Shown: one piece after another, positions 20,312-31,979 of the stretch
Numbering within the stretch: position 1 is the first letter of the stretch
Layout of the letters: every line of letters begins with the position of its first letter
Assembly (NCBI RefSeq): GCF_963678635.1
Contig: NC_087071.1
Span: forward strand, 30,616,141 to 30,680,140
Length of the DNA stretch: 64,000 nucleotides
Source of the DNA: Symsagittifera roscoffensis
Lineage: Eukaryota; Xenacoelomorpha; Acoela; Convolutidae
Direction: 5' to 3'
Made by a program: the position numbers and the translations under genes
Notes under the pieces: generated by a model
The model's input: the letters and a program-made list of their open reading frames with translations, nothing else
Databases searched by the model: none
What the model was told of the DNA's origin: nothing

Positions 20312-21475
20312 GTGTATGATAATCCTGAGTATGAGTTATAAAATGTGATGTAACCAATTGTGTTTTTGGTATATCTGTCGTACTTATATATCACTTCAGT
20401 TGTTATAAATGGTGGTGGTAGCGATTGAGCTGTTATATTGGGTGGGTTTAAGTGGTAAGGATGTTGAACAATATTATTTAATTCAATTGTGATTTCGAAT
20501 TTTAATTGGATACTATTTTGTTGGAGTATTTGGATGTTATGTTCACGAATGTCTTCGTGGATATCTTCTCTATAATGTAGTCTATTGAGTGCCCAACTGT
20601 GGAGTCGGTTACTTTCTTGATGTTGTGGGGGTGCTGTGAATGTATTCCAATCTAATCTTAAAGGGATATTTGTTGATGATTGTTCTCGATATCTAGCGTC
20701 GAGGTTATTTGGAAAATTTAAAGGGAAAGGCGTTGGTGAAATCTGGCTTAATAATGGTTTTGATGGTAGCGATAATGTTTCTGGTAGTGATGATGATGTT
20801 GTTGTATCCGTAGAAATATCTATTGGGTCGTTTACTAAGTTTGGTTCACCTTGTTTACTAAGTTTGGTTCACCTTGTTTGGTTCACCTTGGTGTAAATGA
20901 GTGCGTTGTCCAATATGGTAGTCGTGCTGTGAGATTGGGGGGGGGGGGGGGTTAAAGGGATTTTCACGTATTTGTTCAGATGTTGGTGTTGAACCTAAGT
21001 AATCTGAGGGTATACTTGAGGTGCTACGTTGTTAAAGGAGTGGGGGAGTTTCTGGTAATGTACTATTTGGGTTTTCTGGAGTAATTGGTTTTGGTGATTG
21101 GGGTATGTCAAAATGAACTCGGGGGGTTTGAAAATTTCTATTTCGTCGTGGATGTATAATTTGTCTATTTATTTCAACTGTATTTTGGTTTTGACTAATG
21201 TTTCTTATTCTACTTAGTTCTTGTGGCAATGTTGGGTACAAGTTATATGTTGGTTCACTTACGGGTGCTTGTCGCTGAACTGGTTTTAATGGTTCAGATA
21301 AGCGAGCGTGTCGTTCTTCAAAAGTGTATGGGTTATCTTGGAAAGAAATTCGTGTGGATGTTTGGGGGTTTTGGGTAGTTGTAGGTATTGTCGGGTTTTC
21401 TTGGGATGATGTCGGTGAAGACTGATTCTGTGATTGTTGGTTAGCAATTTTTGAAAGTATTTTGATTGATTTTTT
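20299..21475 (-). pseudogene. Proline-rich ORF, copy B (disrupted)
   Basis: Counterpart of 351-1,370 in copy A. Here it is in the same frame as TM2 and separated from it only by the TAG at 21,476-21,478. It contains no ATG in its upstream part (SPTSSQENPTIPTTTQNPQT, then PTLPQELSRIRN). It is broken by a stop at 21,032 and by expansion of a G run (15 G at 20,937-20,951) and a 23-bp tandem repeat (20,831-20,891). Its stop codon lies 12 nt inside env, as in copy A. Confidence 0.5.
20831..20891. repeat. 23-bp tandem duplication in the proline-rich frame of copy B
   Basis: TTTACTAAGTTTGGTTCACC-type units occur at 20,831-20,853 and 20,854-20,876, followed by a shortened unit. Copy A has a single unit here. 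A slippage expansion specific to copy B. Confidence 0.8.
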
Positions 21476-21664
21476 CTATTGGAAAAATTTATGTTTATTG
21501 TAGTATTCTTCAATGAAAAGAATCAAAAGGATTGTTGCTAAAGCGAATGTGATTATTGCCTTTTTTATACATTTGCACATTGTCAATATTAGGGATGATA
21601 AAAATGTTATAAAAATTACAAATAGTAAAAAAATATCTGTTCTACTAAAAACTGTTCGTATCAT
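21476..21664 (-). CDS. TM2, small membrane protein, copy B (intact)
   Basis: A 62-codon ORF colinear with the copy A protein at 1,492-1,680, with two hydrophobic segments around a CKCIKK turn and a charged tail. It starts at ATG 21,664 directly after the stop of TM1. It is one of the few genes of copy B still open. It ends in TAG, where copy A has TAA, so the stop position is conserved while the codon is not. The proline-rich frame follows in the same frame. Confidence 0.6.
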   Translation of the reverse strand: MIRTVFSRTDIFLLFVIFITFLSSLILTMCKCIKKAIITFALATILLILFIEEYYNKHKFFQ

Positions 21665-21904
21665 TTAAATAAACTTTGGGTTATCGTACCTGTGAATATG
21701 GTCAATGATTTGGGAAAGTTGGAGATATATTTCAAATAGGGAGTAGAAAACTTAAAAAATGTTGCAAAAATAGATTAAAATTATTTAAAAAGCTTCAAAG
21801 GTATCAAATAGAAATATGAATAAAAGTTTAAGTTTTATGAAAAAGTTTATGAAAAAGTTGAAAATTGTATTTTTAAAGATATTGACTGATTGAAAGAAGA
21901 GCAT
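21665..21904 (-). pseudogene. TM1, small membrane protein, copy B (two stops)
   Basis: This is the counterpart of 1,681-1,908. The ATG at 21,904, the hydrophobic composition, the polar tail (DHIHRYDNPKF) and the direct junction with TM2 are kept. There is a short in-frame expansion near the N-terminus, and two nonsense codons lie in the middle third. It is inactive as written. Confidence 0.5.
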
Positions 21905-22497
21905 TTAAGAAATGATTTTTTTGTCGAATTTTTTTTGTTGTTTGAGACGAGATTCAAGTGTGGTCGAGTTATTTATTGATTTTTTGACAAGTGGGTTGAG
22001 TTTTTTGAAAAGTTGTTGGGGGCTAATTTTATGGTGTTTGGGAGGTATTCTTTGCTTAATTTCTATTTGTCAGATAATCTTGCGTATTTTTGAGATTTTT
22101 GTACTTTAGGCCAAATGAATACGGTCGTATTTTTACTTAAGGCTAATTTATCATTTTTGGTTGGAGGGTTTTTGAGGTCTAAGTTGGGAAAATATTGTTG
22201 ATCTTTGCGTTATTAGATAAGGAAGGGTTATGATATTATAGTGGTATTTATTTTAGTTGTCAAGTTTGAGCGGTTTGCTTATTTTTGACCTGGAGGTTGT
22301 AAAGTTATAGTTATAGATATGCCTGGAGTTTAATATTTTCGTCCAATAGGTTGGTGTTATAGTTATAGAAGGTGACGGATTGAATGAATCCTATTGGCTG
22401 ACTCTGAACTAGAATTGTTGCGTGTTTTGTCAGCATGTTAGTTTGAAAAATGAAAGTTCAATATGATCCAGAGGTGCAAGGATGATTAATTTTAAAA
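21905..22497 (-). other. Non-coding spacer between pol and TM1 (copy B)
   Basis: Aligns with 1,909-2,504 of copy A. No frame of note. Its retention in both copies at the same length suggests it carries cis signals such as a splice acceptor, but none is clear by eye. Confidence 0.45.
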
Positions 22498-25400
22498 TTA
22501 AAGTTGTTTTTGAAATTCAACTTTCTTTAATATTTTAGATTGTGGGATGAACATTTTGTAGTTTTTACGTGGTTGATTTCTAAGTCGTGATGATTCTCTA
22601 TGTTCTGATTTTTCTACTTGTTCTTGTGGTAGAATTTTTTCTATCATTTTTCTATTTTTTCTTTCTTTTTGAGGTATTTTTTGATCTGGTGTTTTTGTTT
22701 TGTTTTGAATTGTAGTTGGTTTTGTATTTTGTTTTTCATGATGAATGTTGTGTTGTTCATCTATTTCTTTTTCCGTATGTGGATGATTTTGAATAACTTT
22801 TAAACCTGTGAAAGAATATAATTGAGTTAATTCGCGTAGTGCGTACTCTTTTGGGTAGTAGGGCAATAGATTGTATCGATGTTGAACAATTTCTTTTTGA
22901 TTTGAATCGGTGAGTTTATACGTTACGTCAGTGGGTTTGGCAACTATTTGGTATGGTCCTTTTCGAAGGGGTTGTAATTTTTTAGGAATTCCTTTTTGTG
23001 TATTAAAGTTAGGTATTAAGACAAATGTTCCAATTTTTAAGTCTGTGGCTGGTGTAAAACGTGAATTAATTTGGTTGTTAATATTTTTTCTTTGTAACAT
23101 ATTTTTTTGTTATTTTTTGGTAAATTTCTTTGTGTTTTTTATCTCTATTTAAAATCCATTCGGTGTGTGTTCCGGAGGCTAATTTAAGAGTTTGTGGGTG
23201 ATGAAAATGATCTTCATCATGTTTGTGTAAAGGTAGGTTATAACAAATTGAATCTTTATTTGGTTGGCAATAACCTTGTGCATTTTTATGACCATTTGCT
23301 GTAAACATAATTGGTTTATGTGGTTTTTGATTAAAATTCATTTCGTATGGTGACATTCCTAGAGTTGTCGTGATTTTTGAATTATATGCTAAGGGAAATA
23401 ATTTTACATCTGCTGACCATTCTGTGTATTTTGTATCATTTCCATTTATGATACATCTGAGATATTCTTGTAGTGAACGGTTCATACCTTCGACTAAACC
23501 GTTTGTCCAAGGTGCATGAGATGTACGTGGTTTATGTTTGATGTTATATAAGTGGCATAGTGTTATCATTTCATTATTTATGAATTCTGTACCGTTGTCT
23601 GTAACTAAGATTTCGGGTAATCCGAATTTAGCTATCCAGTGTTCATAAAGTATCGTGTAAGCTTAATAAGCATTACAATGAGGTACCGGGTTGAGTGCTA
23701 CATAATGTGTAAATGCGTCAACAATTACCATAAAGTAGGAGTTTCCTTCTGAGGATGGTGAAATGGATCCTTTTGTATCAAATGAAATGCGATGGTTAAA
23801 ATATAAACTTTGTCCTTTAAAATCTTGTTTTTCTGCTATTTGTTTTTGATTTGGATAAGGTTTATTTAGTTGACATACTATACAATCATTGCATAATACT
23901 TTTATCCAAATTGGTGCATTTGGGAAATAAAAGTTTTGTGTAAAGTTTGAGTATGTTTTCTCTGATCCGGAGTGTCCTTTAGTATTTTGTGTATGTGAGA
24001 TGTTAAATCTATTAATATCATACTTAAAGGAAGACAGGGAACTTTAGAATCATTTAAATGATATTCTAAAAGATCTGTATTTTCATTAATTGCTGTGTTA
24101 TTAAATTTTCGGAAATAACGGAGGAGTGTTTTATTTCCTAAAATTGTGGTATCTGCTTTTACGGGCTTAGTTTTGTATTTGTGCCATGATTTTAATTGTC
24201 TTATTACTGGATCGAGGTTTTGATATTGTTTTAAGAGTTCAACAGTAATTTTATCTGTTGGAGGGAGAAAAATATTTTCAATTTCCAGTTTTGATTGGGG
24301 AATTGTGTCAAGTGGGTCATGGAGGTCAAAAACTTGATTTATTGTGTATTTTGAATCATTTGTTTGTGGTCCTGATAAATTTATTTTATCAGTTAGATTA
24401 TCTTTTTCAATTAATGGAAAAAGGTCTTTTTTATGCGGGCGGTGCTTTATTCTTTTTTGTTGAGTGTTATTTTTCATCCATTGTGAGTATGGAATTGGTT
24501 TAAAAGTTGATGTGCCTAGTAAGTCAACTTCGTAGTGATTATTCTGGCAATCTAAGTAGAGTGGAAAATGTTGTAGGTTATTTATCTGTGATTGATCAAT
24601 ATCAGTTTTTACTGCGTATTTGCATTCTAATCGGGGTGATGTTTCATCTTCTGCGAGATAAAATTTATTATTTTGTGGTATTTCAACTGTAGTTTTTCGG
24701 GTGAGTAAATCAGGTGGCGTATTTCTACTTAATGTATCTGGTAATGCAAGGTTTTTTCCTGCTGTCCAAACTATATGTAAATTTGGAAATTTCATTAGGA
24801 TTAGTTGAAATCTATAAACTCTATGATTTGGATTCGACTTTTGTGTAAAGAGAAAAATAATTGGTTTGTGATCTGTGAATAGAACTGTTGGGTGTTTTGA
24901 TCCAAGTATCAGAAATTCATATTCTGTAAGTGTATAAATAATAGCTGTACATTCTCTCATTAGAGTTGAGAGTCTTAGCTCTGCTTGAGTGAATAATTGG
25001 GAAGTTGCTGATATAAGGTTCATTTTATTTGTACTACTATGTGATTGTAGTAATGCTGCGCCGATGCCAAAATTTGAAGCATCGCACATTGCATAGAATG
25101 GTTGGTTTGGATCTGGAATTGTGTTTGAAATTTGTTCATTTAAAAGTTTTTTAATTTCTTCAAATCGTGTTTGATGTTCACTGGTCCATTCAAAGTTATT
25201 TTGTTGTCTGAGGATATTATAGAAGAGTCTTAAGTATAGTTGCATTTTATAAACGTATTTGCTTAAGAAATTTAACATTCCAAGGAATTCTTGGATTTTC
25301 TTTTTGTTTGTCGGTGGCTGAAGTTTTTGAATAGCATCAATGCGTAATTTTAATGGGGTGATAGTGTTTCGTTCAATATTATGTCCTAAAAATTTAACTC

Positions 25401-27740
25401 GTGTTAGAAAGAAGTGTGATTTATCGGGAGCGGCCTTCAAATTTTCGTTCTGAAGTATTTTTATGATAGTGTTCTAAAACTGTAAACATTTCTTTTTTAT
25501 TTTGTGATTGCATAAAAACATCGTCTAAATAGGTGATAGTGTTTTTCTTGAGAATTAGTGGTCTAAAAATTTTACTCATTAAAGCTGAAAAAGCTGCTGG
25601 TCCTATGGATATTCCATAGAATAAGCGGTTAAATTCATATTGTTGATTTCCAATAACAAATTGTGTTAAACGTCGTGATTGTTCATCTAGTGGCATTTGA
25701 TTGTATGCATTATTCATATCTGCGGTTGTAAAGTATTTTCCATTTATCTTTGTTAAGATAACTTGTATTGGTTCAATAGGCCAATTGCATTTTGATTCAT
25801 CAATTAGTGAATTGAGATATCTAATGTCTAAAACTATTTTTAGTGATTCGCATTTTGCCAGAATGATAACAGGGTTGATAAAAGTGTTACCTTTTGGTTG
25901 TTCTTCCTTATTTACTGGTGAAATAATTTTGTATTGTTCTAAGATGGCAAGTAACCTATTTACTTTGTCGTGTAAATGAATTGGTACTTTACTGGCTCTT
26001 TGTTTTTTGAAAACTGCGTCGGGTTTTAACGGGAGATGTAGTGATGAACTGATTTTTCCAACGTCAAATTTTGATAATGCGTAGACTGTTGAATTTTTTA
26101 ACAGTTGCTTTGCTAATTTATCAAATTCGATTTGTGTAACTTGTGAATGTTGGAAGTTAAACATTGTTAAAAACTTCTGTTGATCTTCTGTATAGTTGTT
26201 TATGTTGAATGTAGGTTTGAAATATGAGGTTTTTGTGAAATAATCTGTATCTGTATTGTTAAAAATTTTTTTTGTTCTTTTGTGTAATTTGTTATATAGA
26301 ATGGTTGTTTAAAATATGGAGTTTTTGTGAAGTAATCTGTGTTTCTCTTTTCATTACTTAATATGCTATTTATGGACAATTCTTCGTCAAGAATTGTGGA
26401 TTGACAAATATCTAATAATTGGAGTATATTATTAACGCGGTAGGCTACTTCATGTATGGGTGAGATTGTAGCGTTTGTTTTACAATATCCTAAAATTCCT
26501 AAGGGTAATGTTACTTGATATGGTGTATTGTTATACACGTGTAACGAAATGATGTCGGAATTCGTGTTTTTTAAATATTTAATAGATGAGATCATGATTT
26601 TGAAAAATTTGTGAATAGGTTTAAATTCAAAGTCTGACATAAGAAGTTGTTGTTTATTTTGACTTTTATCATACTGGTGAACTTGTTTTAGTGAAAAATT
26701 AAAATATAATTCCTGATAATGGTTTCAGGTGTTCCCGTTGTTGATTATAAATGGGATAAATGGGAACAAAATTTTGAGAAGAATGGTGGTTGTTTGTTTA
26801 ATCTTTGCAAAAAATGTTAGAGCTGTATTTTTTGTTTTTGTGTACTTATCTTTGATGAGTATTTTACTATTTAAGATGCTGATTGTTGGTATATATTTAG
26901 ATATAAATGGTATGCCAATGATATTGTGCTTAATATCTGTAATATTAAATGTTTGTTTAAACGGTCTGTTTAAAATATTGTTTTGTTCCATTGTTCTCGT
27001 GGGGAGAAGGAATAATTGGTTTTTTCCATAATTTACTAACGTTGATCCTTGTGCTGTTGCTAGTTTACTCGAGGTTTCATGAGGCGTTAATTTTGGATGA
27101 AATGTTTTGATTTCATTCCATGTGGGAATATTAATTATATTTGATTCTGCTCCTGAATCAATTAAAAAATCAATTTCAAGATCTGGTGGTTGAAATTCTT
27201 TGTTTCTTGGGCTTTCCAATAGAAATGGTATTGTCCAAACTTGTTCTCTGGGTTGTTCTTTCTGTATGTTTTGATAAATATGATTTATGTTTGAGCATTG
27301 TGTTTCACTTTTTTCATCGGGTTTAAATACCGTGTTTATTTCGTTTACTTCTTGTGTAGTTTGTGTAGTATCGGTGGGTCCATTATAGTAATTGTGAAGG
27401 AGTTCCAATTAATTTTCATATATATGTGATGTAAAAGGTTGTTCATATATGACAGGTTCATAGTCGTTTTCGACTGTTATCATATTCACTGAGATAGTAT
27501 TTTCTGTATCACTCTCTGTATCTGATGATTCACAATGTATATGATTTAGTTGTATTTCGTGATTTTTTGCGTCATCAATACCTGGAGGGTCTGAAGTTGT
27601 TTCTTCATTTGTTTGCACTTGATTAATGTGTCTTTTATGTTTTGGTGTACTACTTCTGTATTGATGTCTAGAGTCAGGGTAGCGGTTATTATTCCTATGT
27701 GGTGACTGGGAATAGTTTCTGTATCGATTATTGTAACTTG
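22498..27740 (-). pseudogene. pol: pol polyprotein, copy B (decayed)
   Basis: Same domain order as copy A: retropepsin with DSGAESN near 27,150; RT with YLDD at 25,520-25,531; RNase H (YAMCDASNFGIGAALL near 25,090); integrase with CNDCIVCQLNK near 23,880, NGTEF near 23,590 and GLVEGMNRS near 23,490; then a GPY/F-like tail (LRKGPYQIVAKP near 22,955) and a basic C-terminus ending at TAA 22,498. RT to early integrase is open over 25,440-23,902, longer than in copy A. Breaks include a stop at 27,409, a frameshift near 26,725-26,640, a local duplication at 26,142-26,345, frameshifts near 25,430 and 23,090-23,100, and stops near 23,665 and 24,005. Catalytic residues are otherwise preserved. Confidence 0.9.
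26142..26345 (-). repeat. Chimeric local duplication in pol of copy B
   Basis: 26,142-26,250 is identical over 109 bp to 6,144-6,252 of copy A. The following stretch to about 26,345 encodes a diverged version of part of the same peptide (DYFTKTSYFKPTF versus DYFTKTPYFKQPF). The segment is therefore present twice, once A-like and once B-like. Confidence 0.65.
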
Positions 27741-29908
27741 AGTTTCGATTTTGTGAATTATTTCCTGATCTATTTTGGTAGTTATCATTTGATCTGTGAT
27801 AGTTTGATCTATTATATGAATTATTTCTTGATCGATTGTTCGGGTAATTCTGATTTCGATTGTTCGAATAACTTCTATTTCTATTATGTGAATAGTTTCT
27901 ATTTCTGTTGTATGATGAGTTTCGTGATTGATTATTGGAATAGTGTATATTCCTTAGGTTTGATTGGGAACTGGATCCAGAAACAAATTACGTTGCATTG
28001 GAATTTGATCTTGAATAGTTATTTTGGTTATTCTGACTATTCGATCGGTTATAATTATTTTGTGAAGAATTTCGTGTATTTCTTCGTTCTGGTGATCTTC
28101 CTCTATAACTTGAGTTATATGGTGATTGATTCTTTGTGTAATTGGTGTTGTTCGGAAGTGGTTTTCCTGAACTGTTATTACTATATATATTTTTGTTCGG
28201 TAGGCTTTGATCTTTTTTCATGTATTGATAGAACGATTTATTTGGTTCTTTATGCTTTTGAGGTTTATTCTGATTGTCTTGTTGTTTTTGTCTACATTCG
28301 GAGATACTGTGTCCGTATCGTCGGCAATAATTACACCATTTTTTGAAGGATGGTTTGCCTTTAAAATTTGGATGTTTTTCATAGACATTCAGTATTTCAG
28401 TGATTTTTTCAATAAAGTCTGTATCTGATTCCTGTATGTGATTTATATGTGTAGTGTTTGTTTCAATTCGATTAACATATTGTAGTTTTAGGTTTTCTGT
28501 TTCTTCGATTTTCATTGTGATTTCTACTTGTTCCAGTTTATCTACTAGTTTTCGAAAATCTAAATCTGGTTCTCGAATTGAAGAAGGATGAGATGCTCTC
28601 TTTTTTATTGCTATTTTCCTTAATTGAGGTGTTAAGGTTATCATTAAAATTTCTGTCGTTTTTGTATTTTATAGTCATGTGTATTAAGTGAATATGCTTT
28701 TCGAACTAGTGTTTCGATACGTACTGCTAATTGATTGATAGTTTCATTTGGTAATCTGCGAATTTCATTACATAAAACTCTTTGTTGTTGTTTGTTTCTT
28801 TCAGAGTCAAACATTTTTGAAAATTCTTGTGTGAATCTTTTCCAATCTGATTTTATTTCTATAGGTAATACTGAACATCATTTTTGAGCTGCGCCATCTA
28901 GGGTTGTTTGTTTTAGTGCTGTGCGTCTATGTATCAAATTTTGATGTAGTGGCGTATTAATTGGTTTAGGTCCTATATTTAAAATTAAATTTGCTGTTAC
29001 TGCATCTAAATAATCTTCTACAGAATATTCAGGATCTGTTCCTGTGAATACCATCAGTGGTTTATTGGATGTTATTGATGATCCACCCATGAGGTATGGA
29101 TTCATTGTCATCTGTAGTGATTCTGCGGCATTTGGCATTTGCGAAAAACTTGAAAGTTGATTTTTTGTTATTTCGTGTTGCTGAAGGTAATATGGAAGTG
29201 GTATTTCATTTTGCATTTGAGTTGGTTGATAAGAATGCATTAACATTGGGTTTGGTGGTTGTATTGGTTGAAAAGATTGTGTGTTAAATGGGTTTTGTAT
29301 ATGCATTTGTTGTGGCTTTTGTACATCTGTTGGGTTTTGTGCGTAAATTTTTATATTTCGAGATGGTTGAGGTTGTCGTTGTCTTTATGTGCGATATTCT
29401 TTAGTGTATGGTGCAAAAATATCTGGTTGGTGATAGTCGTCTTCATCAGATGATAAATAATTTGTATTAATTGGTGTATATTGGTTATTTTTATTTTGTT
29501 GAAAGAATGGGTAATTTTCACTATAATCCTGTGTAGGTTGTAGGTTATCTGGAAAATTTACTGAATTGGTCGATGTTTTCGGGAGATTCCAATAATGGGA
29601 ACTTACGTGATTTAACTTTTGTGTATTCTTTCGGGGAGGTTGGTTTGTTCTTAGTTTGTGAGCATAATTATAATTGTGTTCTGCAAAGGTGTTTCTTGTG
29701 AATGTTTTTCGTGTTTTTTACGGTATTGTCATTGGTCTATACGTTTGATAATCCATATGTGAATATTTTGGAGCAACCGAGGATTTAACGGTTGATTGTA
29801 AGGTTACTTGTGCCAATGAAGTATTTGTATTTCTTGGTGTTGTCAAATTTGGGTGTATTGGTGAAATACTTTGTTGTGTAGTTGTTGTTGTTTGGACGAT
29901 TTCTTCAT
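27741..29908 (-). pseudogene. gag: Gag polyprotein, copy B (decayed)
   Basis: This is the counterpart of 7,622-9,736 with start ATG at 29,908. The capsid region (VFTGTDPEYSVEDYLDA, about 29,050), the CCHC knuckle (CNYCRRYGHSISEC, about 28,300-28,345) and the Asn/Arg/Ser-rich tail are recognisable. Stops and frameshifts occur around 29,720, 29,390, 28,880, 28,660 and 27,985. At the gag end the codon matching the TGA of copy A is CGA, so the frame passes into pol. That supports a single Gag-Pol frame in the ancestral element. Confidence 0.8.
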
Positions 29909-30862
29909 TTATGAAGTGTGATGGTGTTTAAATATCTTGTTGTGTAAGATTTTTAGTTCCATTAAGGTTTTCATTATGAATGACGGTCGAATTTAAACTG
30001 TTATTTCGCGTATCAGGTAAAAATCTATTATAGTTTAATGGTGTTGCATCAATGGTTAATAGTATTACTTTTACATAATCTCTGTGATAAGATATTGTAC
30101 TTATTGCTTGACTTGAGATAGATTGTGGGATATTTATAAATGTAGGATGAGACCATTCAGGGTCCCAAACGTAGTCTGATTGTTCTGAAAAGGCAGTGTC
30201 GTCATTTGTATTTTGAGGTCTGAAATTTTTTCTTGCTTGTGAAGTTAAATCTAAATTGTGGGTGAAATAATCTATTATGAACCATGCTAAAATCTTTTGT
30301 AAATCATGTTTAGTGTGTTGTGAAACATCATCTTTAGTGAAATTTTCTATAATCATTTGTAGAAATGTTGAAAATAATGCGATTTCATTTCGTACTTTTG
30401 TATGTTTGGATGTTTCAGTTGGTGAGATACTTTGAAATTCTGTTTTTTCTAATATAGATATATAAGTATATATTATTGCAAAAACTTCCATAGTGAATAT
30501 GGAGTTTGCTCTTTGTGAAATATGATATTGTATGCTTTTGATATATTCTAGGAATACTTTTGAAAACTCTAATTCAATATCGTCTGTTTGAATTAAATAT
30601 TTGCGATGGGCTGTATTGGGTGTGCTGAATTCTATGGTACAGATTCCATATTGTTGTGTTAGATTACATATGTCTTTCAAATAATGTTCAATAATTTGTC
30701 TTTTGATTTTTACATCTGGGAATTCTGCTTTGCATGGACTGATTCCGGGTTCAAACAAATTTACTTGCAAAAATCATGTTGACCTCTATCTTCGGGTGAA
30801 TCTATAAGAAAGGGGTAAACTGCTTCGTCATCTGGACTATCGTCACTTTGAGTGTGGCTCAT
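29800..30862 (-). pseudogene. ORF2, unknown protein upstream of gag (copy B)
   Basis: This is the counterpart of 9,624-10,706, with ATG at 30,862 (MSHTQSDDSPDDEAVYPF). A deletion of 8 bases near 30,765 shifts the frame early. From about 30,770 the frame is open for 280 codons to a stop at 29,928, giving the best view of the folded part (FTMEVFAIIYTYISIL, LAWFIIDYFTHNLDL, YVWDPEWSHPTFINIP). No family recognised. Conservation of this region between copies shows that it is a genuine coding component. Confidence 0.55.
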
Positions 30863-31304
30863 TTTTTCGTTTGATGACTGTTAATATATAACTATCGATG
30901 TGTCTAATTGGTTGATTCTAATTATACAAGTGTACTGGTTTGTGTTTGTATTGCTTTTTGATTCTTCTTTTTCTTCTTTTTGATGAATTTGAAGTTGTTT
31001 CTGAGTCGGAAAAATATAATTGATCGTGGATGGGACAATTTTTATCAATTGATTCTATTAATTTGTAGAGTTCATCTAAACTGCTGGCTTCTGATTCAGA
31101 AAATGCGTTTCTACTTTTTGAAAATCTTTTTCGTGTGATTTGTCTTTGTTTGTTTATAATCTTTCTTTTTATTGTTTGTCGTTTTGTTCTAATGTATCCA
31201 ACTGTTTGTGTATGAGGTGTGATTACAAGATCGTATTTTTTGTTATCTATTTCACAGTTGTGTAAAACGATTGTTTGTTTATTTCCTAAATTTTTGAATG
31301 ACAT
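30843..31304 (-). pseudogene. ORF1, small basic protein (copy B)
   Basis: This is the counterpart of 10,681-11,148. ATG at 31,304; 128 codons are open with the same Lys/Arg-rich blocks (KRQTIKRKIINKQRQITRKR, SSKRRKRRIKKQYKHK). A Trp codon is TAG at 30,918; beyond it the remaining codons of the copy A protein can still be traced to 30,843. The overlap with the ORF2 start is kept. Confidence 0.55.
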
Positions 31305-31875
31305 AAGGTTTAGGATGAGGGATGCAAGAAGTCGTTAGTTATTTCTATTTCCTTAGACTGTTAGTCCTTACGATTTTTTGGTTAGCTTAACCTGGGTCTT
31401 TTTGTTCAGGGTTGGAGAGAAGAGTATATCGATTTCGAAGAATGATTTTTTACTTTCTCGTGGCTAGTCTAAACTAAGGTGTTAACTTACTTAATCTTAC
31501 TTAGGGGTAGTGATTGTATTCAAGGGTTGGAGAATAGTAAATCGATTCACAAGGTTCAGGTATAATTAGAACGCAAGTAGTTCGTTAGATACTATTTTAA
31601 TCTTACTAAGTCTAAGATCTATCCTGGGTCTGGTAAGAGGAGGGTTCAAGTGAAGGATGAATAACCGAAGTTCTTCACTGTTTATCTTAATTTGAATGGT
31701 TAGTTTTATTAAAAAATTTCTATTAGTCCTGGGTCTTTTGGAAGGGTTGGATAGTGAATCGACGTTTGAGGTCGTTAGACACTTGCTAGGTGGGTGGGGG
31801 AGAACAAAATTGTACTGTTGATCCAAGGATAGGCCTTGATGATCAGGTTTTAAATTTATTGAGATAGAAAATTTA
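31305..31875 (-). other. Leader remnant of copy B
   Basis: Matches the ORF1-proximal part of the copy A leader, including the degenerate repeats around CCTGGGTCT. At 31,875 the match jumps from the leader position equal to 11,727 to the LTR position equal to 12,696, so the PBS and most of the LTR have been deleted. Confidence 0.65.
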
Positions 31876-31979
31876 TTAGTTGTTAGTTAGATGGATTATG
31901 ATTGGTTAATATTAAATATTTTAAAGTGGTAAAACATTTAATTTATCCAATTATAAAATGTAGTTTAGATCATGTTCCA
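31876..31979 (-). repeat. 5' LTR remnant of copy B (104 bp)
   Basis: Outer 104 bp of the 410-bp LTR, ending TGGAAC on the minus strand at 31,979 and followed by CAAC (31,980-31,983), the second half of the target duplication. About five differences from the matching part of the 3' LTR. Confidence 0.75.

Larger units (their letters stand above)
13869..31979 (-). mobile_element. Ty3/gypsy-type Env-bearing retroelement, copy B (18.1 kb)
   Basis: This is the full span of copy B, bounded by a complete 3' LTR, a 5' LTR remnant and CAAC target duplications. The order on the minus strand is LTR remnant, leader, ORF1, ORF2, gag, pol, TM1, TM2, proline-rich frame, env, orfX, 1.5-kb untranslated region, LTR. 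The 5' LTR lost about 306 bp together with the PBS and part of the leader in one deletion of about 970 bp relative to copy A. The 104 bp shared by its two LTR copies differ at about five positions, closer to each other than to copy A. Nearly all genes carry nonsense or frameshift changes. Confidence 0.85.

Noticed and set aside
27699..28346. 215-codon plus-strand frame rich in Tyr, Phe, Cys
   Set aside because: Antisense of the Asn/Arg repeat region of gag; low-complexity codon mirror, not a gene.
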